DNA of 64,000 nucleotides from Bog-473 sp963756025 (lineage in GTDB: Bacteria; Actinomycetota; Acidimicrobiia; Acidimicrobiales; RAAP-2). This document shows positions 47,708 to 57,003 of this stretch, one piece after another (position 1 is the stretch's first letter; every line of letters begins with the position of its first letter). The stretch covers positions 372,001 through 436,000 of the forward strand of contig CAVWMF010000005.1 of the NCBI GenBank assembly GCA_963756025.1, given 5' to 3'. Below the pieces are notes generated by a model, which was not told the origin of the DNA, ran no database searches, and was given only the letters and a program-made list of their open reading frames with translations. Both the position numbers and the translations under genes were made by a program.

Positions 47708-49328
47708 ATGGCCAAGCTGATCGCCTTCCAAGAGGAAGCCCGACGCGGGCTCGAAACCGGCATGAACAAGCTGGCGGACGCCGTACGCGTCACCCTCGGC
47801 CCCAAAGGCCGCAACGTCGTGCTCGACAAGAAGTGGGGCGCCCCGACTATCACCAACGACGGAGTCTCCATCGCCAAGGAGATCGACCTGGAGGACCCCT
47901 TCGAGAAGATCGGGGCCGAGCTGGTCAAGGAAGTCGCCAAGAAGACCGACGATGTCGCCGGTGACGGCACCACCACGGCCACCGTCCTGGCCTGGGCCAT
48001 GGTCCGCGAGGGCCTGCGCAACGTGGCGGCCGGGGCCAACCCGATGTCGCTGAAGCGGGGTATCGAGGCGGGCGTCGAGGCCGCGGTGGCCTCCATCCAC
48101 TCCATCGCCAAGGAGACCGAGTCCAAGTCGCAGATCGCCCAGGTCGCGTCGATCTCCGCCGCCGACACCGAGATCGGCGAAATGATCTCCGAGGCCATCG
48201 ACAAGGTCGGCCGTGACGGCGTCATCACCGTCGAGGAGTCACAGACCTTCGGCATGGACATGGACCTGGTCGAGGGCATGCGCTTCGACAAGGGCTACAT
48301 CGCCCCCTACTTCGTGACCGACCCCGAGCGCATGGAGGCCGTCCTGGAAGACGCCTTCGTCCTCCTCGTCGGCTCGAAGATCACCGCCGTGCGCGACCTG
48401 CTGCCGGTGCTCGAGAAGGTCATGCAGGGCGGCAAGCCGCTGCTGATCATCGCCGAGGACGTCGAGGGTGAGGCCCTCGCCACGCTGGTGGTCAACAAGA
48501 TCCGTGGCACGTTCCGCTCGGTTGCCGTCAAGGCCCCCGGGTTCGGCGAGCGCCGCAAGGCCATGCTGCAGGACATCGCCATCCTCACCGGCGGCCAGGT
48601 CGTCACCGAAGAGGTCGGCCTCAAGTTGGAGAACGTCACCCTGGACCTGCTCGGCACCGCCCGCAAGGTGGTCATCACCAAGGACGAGACCACCATCGTC
48701 GAGGGTGCCGGGAAGCGACAACGACATCAAGGGCCGGATCAACCAGATCAAGGCGGAGATCGACAACACCGACTCCGACTACGACCGGGAGAAGCTGCAG
48801 GAGCGCCTGGCCAAGCTCTCGGGTGGAGTGGCCGTGATCAAGGTCGGCGCCGCGACCGAGGTCGAGTTGAAGGAGAAGAAGCACCGCATCGAAGACGCTG
48901 TGTCGACGACCAAGGCGGCCATCGAAGAAGGTGTGGTTCCCGGCGGAGGCGTTGCCCTGCTGCGGGCCCAGGTGGCGATCCTCGAGCGCGCCGAGAAGCT
49001 CGAAGGTGACGAGGCGACCGGAGCCCGCATCGTGGCCAAGGCCGTCGAAGAGCCGCTGAAGCAGATCGCCGTCAACGCCGGTCTCGAAGGTGGCGTCATC
49101 GTCGACAAGGTGCGCAACCTCAAGGGGGCCCACGGTCTCAACGCCGCGACCGGTGAGTACGGCGACCTCTTCAAGGAGGGTGTCATCGACGCCGCCAAGG
49201 TCACCCGTTCCGCCCTGCAGAACGCGGCCTCCATTGCGGCCCTGTTCCTCACCACCGAGGCGGTCATCGTGGACAAGCCCGAAGAGAACGCCGGCGCCAT
49301 GCCCGGCGGCGGGATGGACGACTACTAG
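47708..49328 (+). CDS. groEL: Chaperonin GroEL (one frame break)
   Basis: 60-kDa folding chamber subunit. VRVTLGPKGRNVVLDKKWG, DVAGDGTTTATVLA (ATP site), VEGMRFDKGY, VKAPGFGERRK and GVVPGGGVALLRA are the family landmarks. The frame changes near 48712, where one G too many occurs in GCCGGGAAGC; its removal gives 539 residues, the normal length. The C-terminus is MPGGGMDDY, not the GGM repeat of the main chaperonin. ATG 47708 follows GGAGGA. No groES is adjacent, as is usual for the second actinobacterial groEL copy; the upstream ThrC-MoaD pair is also common next to this copy. Confidence 0.95.
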
Positions 49329-49388
49329 ATCGAGCGGGGCCTGCGCAGTCCAGCGGGCCGAAGCAGATCGTTGTTCGGATGCGACAGG

Positions 49389-49410
49389 GGCGCCCTTCGG
49401 GGCGCTTCTT
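49389..49410 (+). terminator. Probable intrinsic terminator after groEL
   Basis: Stem GCGCCC / GGGCGC closed by the stable loop TTCG, followed by TTCTTC. It lies 60 bases after the groEL stop. The T tract is short, as often in GC-rich genomes. Confidence 0.6.
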
Positions 49411-49499
49411 CGCGTAAGGATGCCTGCCGGCAACGGGGCCGAGGCGGCTGAGTGGGAGGGCGGGCCCCGGGTGGCGCCCTGTTCCCTACACTGGCGTTC

Positions 49500-50207
49500 G
49501 TGGTAACCGACTCCCCCCTCGTCCCCTCGCTCGGCCAGGCGGTGTTGCACCTGTTCTGCCATGTGCCCCCTGCCGGCGGCCTCGACGCCGATCTCCTCCG
49601 TCAGGCGGTGAAGGCAGCGGAGGCGGATGGCTACCAGGTGGTCGCGGCCGCCCTCCTGGGCCACAAGGCGGACATAGGCCTGATGGTGCTCGGTCCCGAC
49701 CTGTGGCGCCTGCGCGACTTCCAGAGCGCGGTCCAGCGCTCCGGTGCCCTCGTGGCCGCGTCCTACGTCTCCCTGACCGAAATCTCCGAGTACGCGGCCG
49801 GGGTGCCCGAAGAGATGCGTCAGGCCCGCCTCTATCCCCAGCTGCCTCCCGAGGGAAAGACGGCGTTCTGCTTCTACCCGATGTCCAAACGCCGGTCGGC
49901 CGAGCACAACTGGTACAGCCTCGATTTCGACACCCGCAAGGAACTGATGATGAGCCACGGCAAGGTCGGGCGTACGTTCCACGGCCGGATCCTGCAGGTC
50001 ATCACCGGATCCACCGGGCTCGACGAATTCGAATGGGGCGTGACGCTGTTCGGCGTGCACCCCGACGACCTCAAGGACTGCGTCTACGAGATGCGTTTCG
50101 ACGAGGCATCCGCGCACTACGCGGAATTCGGGCCGTTCTACACAGGCATGGTGGCCGATCTGGACACCGTGCTGGCGGCCGTAACCACCGACGGGCGAGC
50201 GGAGTGA
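49500..50207 (+). CDS. hemQ: Coproheme decarboxylase HemQ (chlorite dismutase family)
   Basis: Converts coproheme to protoheme in the coproporphyrin-dependent heme pathway of Gram-positive bacteria. CFYPMSKRR holds the catalytic tyrosine, followed by NWYSLDFDTRKELMMSHG, GRTFHGRILQVITGSTGLD with the proximal histidine in its first half, and EWGVTLFGVHPDDLKDCVYEMRFD in parts. 235 residues from GTG 49500, matching actinobacterial HemQ. Its product feeds heme O/A synthesis for the oxidase in this window. It overlaps larE by four bases (GTGA). Confidence 0.93.
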   Translation: MVTDSPLVPSLGQAVLHLFCHVPPAGGLDADLLRQAVKAAEADGYQVVAAALLGHKADIGLMVLGPDLWRLRDFQSAVQRSGALVAASYVSLTEISEYAAGVPEEMRQARLYPQLPPEGKTAFCFYPMSKRRSAEHNWYSLDFDTRKELMMSHGKVGRTFHGRILQVITGSTGLDEFEWGVTLFGVHPDDLKDCVYEMRFDEASAHYAEFGPFYTGMVADLDTVLAAVTTDGRAE

Positions 50208-51016
50208 CCGCCTCACTCGACGTGTTGCGGGACGAGTTGCGCCAGCTGGGGCGGGTCGTGGTGGCCTTCAGCGGCGGCACGGACTCGGCACTGTTGGCCA
50301 AGGTGGCACACGACACGCTGGGGCGCTCGCAGGTGTTGTGCGCAACGGCCCTGTCGCCGTCGCTGGCCGCCGACGAGGCCCAGGATTGCCAGGCGCTGGC
50401 GCAGGAATGGGATCTCCGTTGGACGGGTGTGCCCACCGACGAGATGGAAGACCCGGCCTACGTGGCCAACGGCGCCGACCGCTGCGCCCGCTGCAAGACC
50501 GCCCTGATGGCGGTGCTGGGACCGCTGGCCCAGCGCGAAGCGGCGCACGTCGTGCTCGGGGTCAACGTCAGCGACCTGGGGGATCACCGCCCGGGCCAGG
50601 CCGCCGCGGCCGCCGCCGGTGCGACATTTCCCCTGGTACAGGCGGGTTTCACCAAGGATGACATCCGCCATTGGTCCAAGGAGCTCGGCCTGCGCACCTG
50701 GGACAAGCCCGCGGCCGCCTGCCTGGCCTCCCGCCTGCCGTACGGCACCCCGGTCACCCTCGGCCGCTTGCAGGCGGTGGATGCCGCCGAATCAGCGCTC
50801 CGTGCGCTCGGGTTCAACGAGCTCCGCGTCCGCCACCACGGTGCGGCGGCCCGGCTCGAGGTCCCCTCCGACATGCTGAGCACGGTCCTCGACCGCCGGA
50901 CCGAGGTGGTGGCGGCCGTGCGCTCGGCCGGCTTTGGCTTCGTGGCATTGGACCTGGAAGGCTTCCGCTCGGGCAGTATGAACCGGATGCTGGCCGGTAT
51001 CGAGGAGACCAGGTGA
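50204..51016 (+). CDS. larE: LarE-type ATP-dependent sulfur transferase
   Basis: PP-loop enzyme that adds sulfur to the pyridinium biscarboxylate precursor of the nickel-pincer nucleotide cofactor. VVVAFSGGTDSALLAKVA is the PP-loop ATP site. Three cysteines are conserved: DRCARCK (C-x2-C) and AAACLASRLPYGTPV. In the family the one-cysteine form sacrifices its cysteine, whereas the three-cysteine form binds an iron-sulfur cluster that carries sulfide; this protein is the latter type by motif. 270 residues from GTG 50204. A larC end lies at the right edge of the window; larB and larA are not seen. Confidence 0.88.
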   Translation: MTASLDVLRDELRQLGRVVVAFSGGTDSALLAKVAHDTLGRSQVLCATALSPSLAADEAQDCQALAQEWDLRWTGVPTDEMEDPAYVANGADRCARCKTALMAVLGPLAQREAAHVVLGVNVSDLGDHRPGQAAAAAAGATFPLVQAGFTKDDIRHWSKELGLRTWDKPAAACLASRLPYGTPVTLGRLQAVDAAESALRALGFNELRVRHHGAAARLEVPSDMLSTVLDRRTEVVAAVRSAGFGFVALDLEGFRSGSMNRMLAGIEETR

Positions 51017-51252
51017 GTCAAGTTCGGGTGAAATTGACCTTTCCCGAGTCAGAGGTCCGGCGCGCCGTCCTGGCCACGCTCGTGCGCACGTTCGACGTGG
51101 AGCCGAACATCCGCCGGGCCGATGTCGAGGAGCACCGCGGTTGGATCGTCTGCGAGCTCGATGGAGAAGCACTGCAGGTCGAGGCGGCAGTCGACTGGTT
51201 GCGCCAGGAGGGCATCACCGTCGACCTTCTGGGGGACGTCCTCGAGAGCTGA
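51013..51252 (+). CDS. Small NIL-domain protein
   Basis: 79 residues: VRVKLTFPESEVRRAVLATLVRTFDVEPNIRRADVEEHRGWIVCEL in parts, then VDWLRQEGITVDLLG. This is a ferredoxin-like NIL domain, found on methionine transporters and in small proteins linked with sulfur metabolism. GTG 51013 overlaps the larE stop by four bases, so they are translationally coupled, which suggests a link with sulfur delivery. Function not established. Confidence 0.8.
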   Translation: MSQVRVKLTFPESEVRRAVLATLVRTFDVEPNIRRADVEEHRGWIVCELDGEALQVEAAVDWLRQEGITVDLLGDVLES

Positions 51253-51294
51253 TCCCGGCCGCCGTGAGCTGGGAGGACGAACGGGGTCCCGGGC

Positions 51295-51507
51295 CTAGCC
51301 CGACCGGGGTCGTGGGCCGGGATCCTCGCCCTCCTTGCGGCTGACCTGCCACCCGGCCTGGGAGACCTTCCGGGGTTCGTAGAAGACGCAGCCCTCCGGG
51401 CAGGCAAAGGGAAGGGGCTCGTTGGCGTCCACTTTGCAGCGTTCCAGCCGATCGCCCCGAGGCGTCGTCCGCATCACGTAGTGGCGGCAGTCCTCGTTGA
51501 CGGTCAT
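51295..51507 (-). CDS. Small cysteine-containing protein, unknown function
   Basis: 70 residues: four cysteines (EDCRHYVMRT, ERCKVDAN, FACPEGCVFYE) and a histidine could bind zinc or a cluster. A basic tail follows. No family recognised with confidence. It is on the opposite strand between the NIL gene and the NUDIX gene and shares its start region with the NUDIX gene as a divergent pair. Confidence 0.6.
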   Translation of the reverse strand: MTVNEDCRHYVMRTTPRGDRLERCKVDANEPLPFACPEGCVFYEPRKVSQAGWQVSRKEGEDPGPRPRSG

Positions 51508-51552
51508 GGGCCATTCTGGCCCATGAGGCGCAGCGCGGTAGCGTCAACAGCC

Positions 51553-52251
51553 GTGGATCGAAATGTTCCCCTCAAGACACTGCTCCGCTGGAGCGAGAGC
51601 CTCTCGGCTATCGCCCGCACCGGCCTCGGTTTCACCGAGAGCCTCTATGAGCAAGAGCGCTTCGAGGAGATCCTCAAAGTGGCGGCGGACATACGCTTCG
51701 AGGCCGACGAGGAGACCCACGACGCCGATGCCGACGACGGTCTCGTCCAGGAGTGGATGGCGACTGTCGGCAAGGGTGTGCCCGGCTATGTCACCCCGAA
51801 GGTGGCCGTCGGGGCCGCGGTCGGCAACGACAAGGGAGAGCTGCTCCTCATTCAGCGGGCGGACTCGGGTATCTGGCTCTACCCGACCGGCTGGTGCGAT
51901 GTCGGGTACTCGGCGGCGGAGGTCGTGGTCAAAGAGGTGGAGGAGGAAACCGGTATCGAGGTGGAGCCGATCCGCCTGATCGCTGTACTCGACGGGCTGC
52001 GTCTCGGCTTCACCCGGGTTCCGCTCTACTCCCTTCTCTTCTTCTGCCGTGCCGTGGGAGGCACGTTGAATCCGCATCCACTGGAGTGTCGCGACGTCGG
52101 CTGGTTCACCCGGGACACCATGCCCTCTCCGATCGTCGGCTCGGAGCGTTGGAGCGACACCGTCTTCGCCGCGCTGGCCGGCGAGCACCGCGATGTCCTC
52201 TACGACAGTGTCCGCCAACCCATGTGGCGGGGCGATTCAGAGAAGATCTGA
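51553..52251 (+). CDS. NUDIX hydrolase with N-terminal NUDIX_N-like domain
   Basis: 232 residues. The first 65 (LLRWSESLSAIARTGLGFTESLYEQERF in parts) match the helical N-terminal domain of hydrolases that cleave ADP-ribose-type nucleotides. The Nudix box is GYSAAEVVVKEVEEETGIEV, with the catalytic EVEEE glutamates. GVPGYVTPKVAVGAAV opens the NUDIX fold. GTG 51553. The likely substrate is a nucleoside diphosphate sugar; the exact one is open. Its TGA overlaps the ATG of the next gene. Confidence 0.88.
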   Translation: MDRNVPLKTLLRWSESLSAIARTGLGFTESLYEQERFEEILKVAADIRFEADEETHDADADDGLVQEWMATVGKGVPGYVTPKVAVGAAVGNDKGELLLIQRADSGIWLYPTGWCDVGYSAAEVVVKEVEEETGIEVEPIRLIAVLDGLRLGFTRVPLYSLLFFCRAVGGTLNPHPLECRDVGWFTRDTMPSPIVGSERWSDTVFAALAGEHRDVLYDSVRQPMWRGDSEKI

Positions 52252-52727
52252 TGGTCGCCGATCACGGTCTCACCGTTGGCGTGGCCCAAAGCGCGGACGC
52301 CGAACTGCACGCCGTCGTGGCCCACCTGGTCCCGCAGCTCTCCCGCTCGTCGGGGCCCCCGTCGCTCGAACGGCTGGCACGCATGATTGAGGATCCCGCC
52401 ACCACGTTGCTGCTCGCCCGGTCGGGGTCGGGGTCGGGTCTCGGTCAGGGTCAGGTGGTGGGCATGCTCACGTTGGTGGTCTTCACCCTCCCCACCGGCG
52501 TGCGGGCCTGGATCGAGGACGTCGTCGTCGACGAGGGATCCCGTGGCGGCGGCGTGGCGAGCACGTTGATCAGAGCGGCGATCGAGCGCGCCGACAGCGA
52601 AGGGGCGCGCACGGTCGATCTGACCTCGCGCCCGCACCGCGAGGCGGCCAACCGCCTGTATGTCCGGCTGGGCTTCGAGCGGCGCGAGACCAACGTCTAC
52701 CGGCGGACGCTCGAGTCCGGCGGGTAG
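52251..52727 (+). CDS. GNAT-family N-acetyltransferase
   Basis: 158 residues. The acetyl-CoA loop is VVDEGSRGGGVASTLIRAAIE (motif A, in parts), with RAWIEDVVV before and LTSRPHREAANRLYVRLGF after, both typical. A short GSGSGLGQGQ insertion lies between strands in the middle. Acceptor unknown. ATG 52251 is coupled to the NUDIX gene (TGATG). Confidence 0.88.
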   Translation: MVADHGLTVGVAQSADAELHAVVAHLVPQLSRSSGPPSLERLARMIEDPATTLLLARSGSGSGLGQGQVVGMLTLVVFTLPTGVRAWIEDVVVDEGSRGGGVASTLIRAAIERADSEGARTVDLTSRPHREAANRLYVRLGFERRETNVYRRTLESGG

Positions 52728-52735
52728 GAGTGGCG

Positions 52736-52786
52736 CGGCCGGTTGCGGCCGGGTGCGGCCGGGTGCGGCCGGGTGCGGCCGGGCTC
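52736..52786. repeat. Short tandem repeat (unit GGTGCGGCCG)
   Basis: Four to five near-identical 10-base units follow the GNAT stop and end at the stop of the minus-strand repeat protein. Simple slippage repeat in a convergent gap. Confidence 0.7.
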
Positions 52787-54552
52787 AGCCCGCCATGCCG
52801 ACGATGGGGGCGACGAGATGCAGGGCCCCCGTCGAACCTTCGAAGCCGGCGTTGCCATAGGTGAAGATGCCCCCGTCCGAAGCCACCAACCAGTAGCCGC
52901 CACCCCCGGGCGTGGTTGTCATGCCGACGATCGGCTGGTTGAGGGCGAGCGCCCCCGCGGAGCCGTAGAACGGCGCCGAGCCGAAGGTGAAGATGCCCCC
53001 GTCCGAAGCCACCAGCCAGTAGCCGCCCCCACCCGGCGCGGCCGCCATGCCCACGATGGGCCGGTTGAGACGGATGGCCCCGGTGGACCCGTGGAAGCCC
53101 GCCGAGCCGAAGCTGAAGATGCCACCATCGGCGGCGACCAACCAGTAGCCCCCGCCGCCCGGCACAGCCGCCATGCCGACGATGGGCTGGTTCAGGTGGA
53201 TGGCGCCCGTCGGAGCCGTAGAACGCGGCCGAGCCGAAGCTGAAGATGCCCCCGTCCTTGGCCACGAGCCAGTAGCCGTTGCCGTCGGGTGCGGCAGCCA
53301 TGCCCACGATGGGCTGGTTCAGATGCAGGTTGCCCGTGGAGCCGAAGAACCGGGCGTCGCCGTAGGTGAAGACCCCCCCGTCGGCCGCCACCAACCAGTA
53401 GCCTCCGCCATCGGGGGTGGTCGCCATGCCGACGATCTTCGCGGCCAGCGGGGCCCCGGCGGCCGACCCGAAGAAGGGCTCGCAGAAGGTGAAGACGCCG
53501 CCGTCGGACGCCACCATGCGGTAGCCCGGCGCCGACGAACACTGCACCGTGCCGCCGTTCTGGAGGGCTTGTCCGGAGTTGGGATCAACCATCAGGGAGG
53601 ACTCGTCGACGGCCTCGAAGGCGCTGGCCGGCACCTGCTTGAGCTCGTCGACGAGTGCGCTCGGCCACGCCGGATCAGCCGTGCCCCCGAAATACCAGTT
53701 CGAGCCGTTGTCGGCCAGGATCAGGCCGTATTGCTGCATCGCCCGGAGGACGACCTGGGCCTGGGGCGAGAAGGTCGAGATGTCGAAGCTCGCCTTCAAC
53801 CGGAAACGGGCGCCCATCGGGGGGAGGTTGGGATTGTCGGCCGCGCCCGCGGCGTGGCGCGCCGGCCAGATGAAGGCATTGTCCGTCGTGTCGGCCGTCA
53901 TGCGGATGGCGTGGGTGATGCTGCCCGACTGCACCTCGTCGTAGCGCAGGAGCCCCGGCAGGATCGGCAGCCCGGCGGCGTCCGCCGACGTCCACCCGCT
54001 GGGGCGCAGCGCGTTCGAATTGAGGTTCCAGATCGCTCCGGAGCCGGCGGTGGAACCCGACGCGCTGTAGTGGGCGTCGTAGAGCTCGTAGAGGGTGCAC
54101 GTGCTCGGGTTGACCATCAGGGCGTGACGGTCGCCGGTCGACGACGCGCCGCCTTCGATCGGCGTGTCAGCGCCAAAGGGGTAGGGACCCGGGTCGCTTT
54201 CGTCGCTGTACTGGAACGACACGTTCGTCAGTGGATGCGAGGGCGACACGACCGTGTAGGGGATGCCATAGGGGTTGGTCGGGTCACCCGAAGGCCCGAA
54301 GTCCGGATGCAGGTTGGTGGTGGAGCTGTCCATGCTGGCCAACCACGCGCTGCTGTGGGGATCCACCGGTAAGGCGGAGATGTTGGTATTCCACACGTTG
54401 TCGGCCGGGAACATCTGGCAGTTGGGCGCGCCCGGGAGGGGTGAACCCGCGGACGCCTTCCCGGGCGCCGTCACCAGCGCCAGTCCACCGGACGCCATAC
54501 CGGCGAGCAAGAGGATCGCCAGCAGCGCCCTTTTTGGCTCCCGCGGATGCAT
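52785..54552 (-). CDS. Secreted protein with a conserved N-domain and six 42-residue repeats (one frame break)
   Basis: Signal peptide (LLAILLLAGMASGGLALV) and a domain of about 300 residues with VWNTNISALPVDPHS, LHPDFGPSG, GDRHALMVNPSTCTLYELYD, NALRPSGWTSADAAGLPILPG, ARHAAGA and GLILADNGSNWYFGG. I have seen this pattern in secreted actinobacterial proteins, but know no function. The C-terminus has six GYWLVA-DGG-F repeats of the kind in the B12-operon barrel protein. The frame changes near 53210, where TCCGACGGG should be TCCACGGG; 588 residues result. ATG 54552. The 42-residue repeats may bind the cell surface or form a propeller. Confidence 0.82.
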
Positions 54553-54725
54553 GCTCAGGTCACCGACCGTAGCCCAATGGACCCGCTGCGGCCGCACTGC
54601 ATGACGATCGGCACGATGGCGTGGCAGCGATGCCGCCGAGCGCTGCGGCCGCACGATGCCGCCGCACGATGGCAACGCTTCGTACGGTGCGCGACGATGT
54701 CGGCACCGCAATTCGAAGGACCACG

Positions 54726-56261
54726 ATGACGACTGCCACCGGTACCAACAGGAACCTGATCCTCGCCGCGATGATCTTCGCAGTCGCCATGACGTTCATC
54801 GATCAGACGATCGTCTCGATCGCCGTCCCGAACATCCAACGCGAGCTCTCGTTGTCCGCCACCGGCGTGCAGTGGGTGGTCAACGGCTATCTGCTCTCGC
54901 TCGCCGCACTGTTCGCGCTGGGGGGACGGCTCTCCGACATTTTCGGCCATCGCCGCATGTGCGTGCTCGGCGTCATCATCTTCGCCGGCGCGTCGGCGAT
55001 GTGCGGGCTGACGCCTACGGGAAGCGCAGCCGAGGCGTGGATCGTGACCTTCCGCGTCGTGCAGGGTGCAGGCGGGGCCCTCATGTTCCCGGCCGCGTTG
55101 GCCATCGTGGTGCGGACGTTCCCCTTTCAGGACCGCGGCAAGGCCCTCGCCATCTTCTTCGGTATCGCCGGTGGTCTGACGGCGATCGGGCCGATCCTCG
55201 GTGGCTATCTGGCCCAGTGGACGTGGAGATCCATTTTCTGGGTGAACATCCCCGTCGCGGTGATCGCCCTGGTGCTGACGTACATCTCCAAGCCGGAGAA
55301 CGAGCCCGTCCCGGCGAGGATCGACTACCGCGGAGCCGTTCTGGTCGCGGTCGGCATCGGTTTGAGCATCTTCGGCCTTCAGCAATCGGCCCTGTGGGGA
55401 TGGGGCAACGGGGGGACGTGGGCCTGCATCATCGGTGGTCTGCTCGTGATCGCCATTTTCGTCGTGGTCGAGATGCGGACGCCGGCGCCTCTCATCAACG
55501 TCGGGATCTTCCGTATCCGCGCTTTCGCGGTGGAGAACATCGTCCTGTTCATTTCGATGATGGTGTTCATCCCGGTGTTCTTCTTCGCCAGTGAGTACGC
55601 CCAGATCTCGTTGGGCAAGACGGCGTCGGAGACCGGGCTGTTCCTCCTCTATTTCTTCATCGGTTTCGCCATCGCGGCGCAGATCGGTGGGCGCATCCTC
55701 GACCGGGAGGGGGCCAAGCGTGCGGTCGTCATGGGCTGTGCCATCGCCGCGGTGGGCTTCGGCTTGTGGGCGTCCAAAGTGACCCAGTTGAATTTCTCGA
55801 GCCAGGTGATCTGGATCATCGTGGCCGGGGCCGGGATGGGCATGATGCTGGGCCCCGCCAACACCGACGCCATCAACCGCGCCTCGAGCCTCTCCTACGG
55901 CGAAGCGACCGGGGTGACGCAGACGGTGCGCAACTACGGGGCGAGTCTCGGCCTGGCCGTGCTGGGCACCATTCTGCTCACCGTGCAACGGTCGCGACTC
56001 ACGGCGTCGCTCATTGCCCGGCACGTCCCCCACGCGAAGACGGTGGCCGCCACCTTCTCGCAGTCCCAGGGCGGGAAGTCGGTCGGGTCGATTCCGCACT
56101 ACGTCGCGGTCGACTTCGCCTATGCCACCCGATCCGTCCTCTTCGTGATGTGCGGGATCATGGCCTTCGCCGGCCTGGTGGCCTTCGTGGCCCTCAAGCG
56201 GGGGCTGCAGCAAATCACCCCTGAAGAGGGTGTCGTTCCCGAGGTGAGTCCGACCGAATGA
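54726..56261 (+). CDS. MFS multidrug exporter, DHA2 (EmrB/QacA) family
   Basis: 511 residues, about fourteen helices. AVAMTFIDQTIVSIAVPNIQ is the DHA2 N-terminus (motif D1, in parts); GGRLSDIFGHRRM is motif A; GGLTAIGPILGGYLAQW is motif C, typical of drug:proton antiporters. ATG 54726 begins MTTATGTNRN; an upstream ATG in frame at 54621 would add an unlikely 35 residues. The region 54580-54700 has repeated GCGGCCGCAC units. Substrate unknown. A DUF1275 gene follows in the same direction. Confidence 0.88.
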   Translation: MTTATGTNRNLILAAMIFAVAMTFIDQTIVSIAVPNIQRELSLSATGVQWVVNGYLLSLAALFALGGRLSDIFGHRRMCVLGVIIFAGASAMCGLTPTGSAAEAWIVTFRVVQGAGGALMFPAALAIVVRTFPFQDRGKALAIFFGIAGGLTAIGPILGGYLAQWTWRSIFWVNIPVAVIALVLTYISKPENEPVPARIDYRGAVLVAVGIGLSIFGLQQSALWGWGNGGTWACIIGGLLVIAIFVVVEMRTPAPLINVGIFRIRAFAVENIVLFISMMVFIPVFFFASEYAQISLGKTASETGLFLLYFFIGFAIAAQIGGRILDREGAKRAVVMGCAIAAVGFGLWASKVTQLNFSSQVIWIIVAGAGMGMMLGPANTDAINRASSLSYGEATGVTQTVRNYGASLGLAVLGTILLTVQRSRLTASLIARHVPHAKTVAATFSQSQGGKSVGSIPHYVAVDFAYATRSVLFVMCGIMAFAGLVAFVALKRGLQQITPEEGVVPEVSPTE

Positions 56262-56271
56262 CGTCCAGCCC

Positions 56272-57003
56272 GTGACGTCCTTCTTCTCCGGGATCCGCGA
56301 GACCCTGATCCCTCCGCCGGGAGGCCGCCACGGCCCACTCCCGCTGTTCCTGGTCGCACTGACGGTCGTCACCGGCCTGGTCGACGCCTTCAGCTATCTG
56401 GTGCTGGGTCACGTCTTCGTGGCCAACATGACCGGGAATGTCGTGTTCCTGGGGTTCGCGTTCGCCGGTGCCCCCGGCTTCTCGATCGGCGCTTCGGCCG
56501 TCGCCCTGGTGTCCTTCTGGTTCGGCGCACTCGTCGGGGGGAAGATCGGGGCGCGATTCGGCGCGAACCGAGGGGAGCTTCTGGCGACGGCGGCGAGCAT
56601 CCAAGCGGGGTGCCTGGGCGTCGCCGTGCTGCTGGCCGCGGTGAGCGGGAACCCGGTCTCGGTGGGCTTTCGCTATCCGCTGATCCTGAGTCTCGCTCTG
56701 GGCATGGGAATCCAGAACGCCACGGCGCGCAAGCTGGCCGTGCCCGATCTGACCACTACGGTTCTTACCTTGACCATCACAGGAATTGCAGCCGACACAT
56801 CGGGCGCAGGAGGCGCCGGATCGTCGAACGGACGCCGCTTCGTCTCGGTCACGTCGATGCTGTTGGGCGCGCTGATCGGGGCGGTCTTCGTGCTGCATGT
56901 CGCGATCGTCCTGCCCTTGGTGATCGCGCTCGTCCTGCTCCTGCTCATCACCGTCGCCGCCCGCTTACGCAGCACGGACGATGCCCCCTGGGTGCGGCCA
57001 TGA
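56272..57003 (+). CDS. DUF1275 (YoaK-like) membrane protein
   Basis: 243 residues, six helices. LTVVTGLVDAFSYLVLGHVFVANMTGNVVFLG in parts is the diagnostic DUF1275 start, with SFWFGALVGGKIGAR and LALGMGIQNATARKLAVPDLTTTVLT later. Function unknown; a transport role is often suggested. GTG 56272 is 10 bases after the MFS stop; its own stop overlaps the amidase start. Confidence 0.9.
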   Translation: MTSFFSGIRETLIPPPGGRHGPLPLFLVALTVVTGLVDAFSYLVLGHVFVANMTGNVVFLGFAFAGAPGFSIGASAVALVSFWFGALVGGKIGARFGANRGELLATAASIQAGCLGVAVLLAAVSGNPVSVGFRYPLILSLALGMGIQNATARKLAVPDLTTTVLTLTITGIAADTSGAGGAGSSNGRRFVSVTSMLLGALIGAVFVLHVAIVLPLVIALVLLLLITVAARLRSTDDAPWVRP

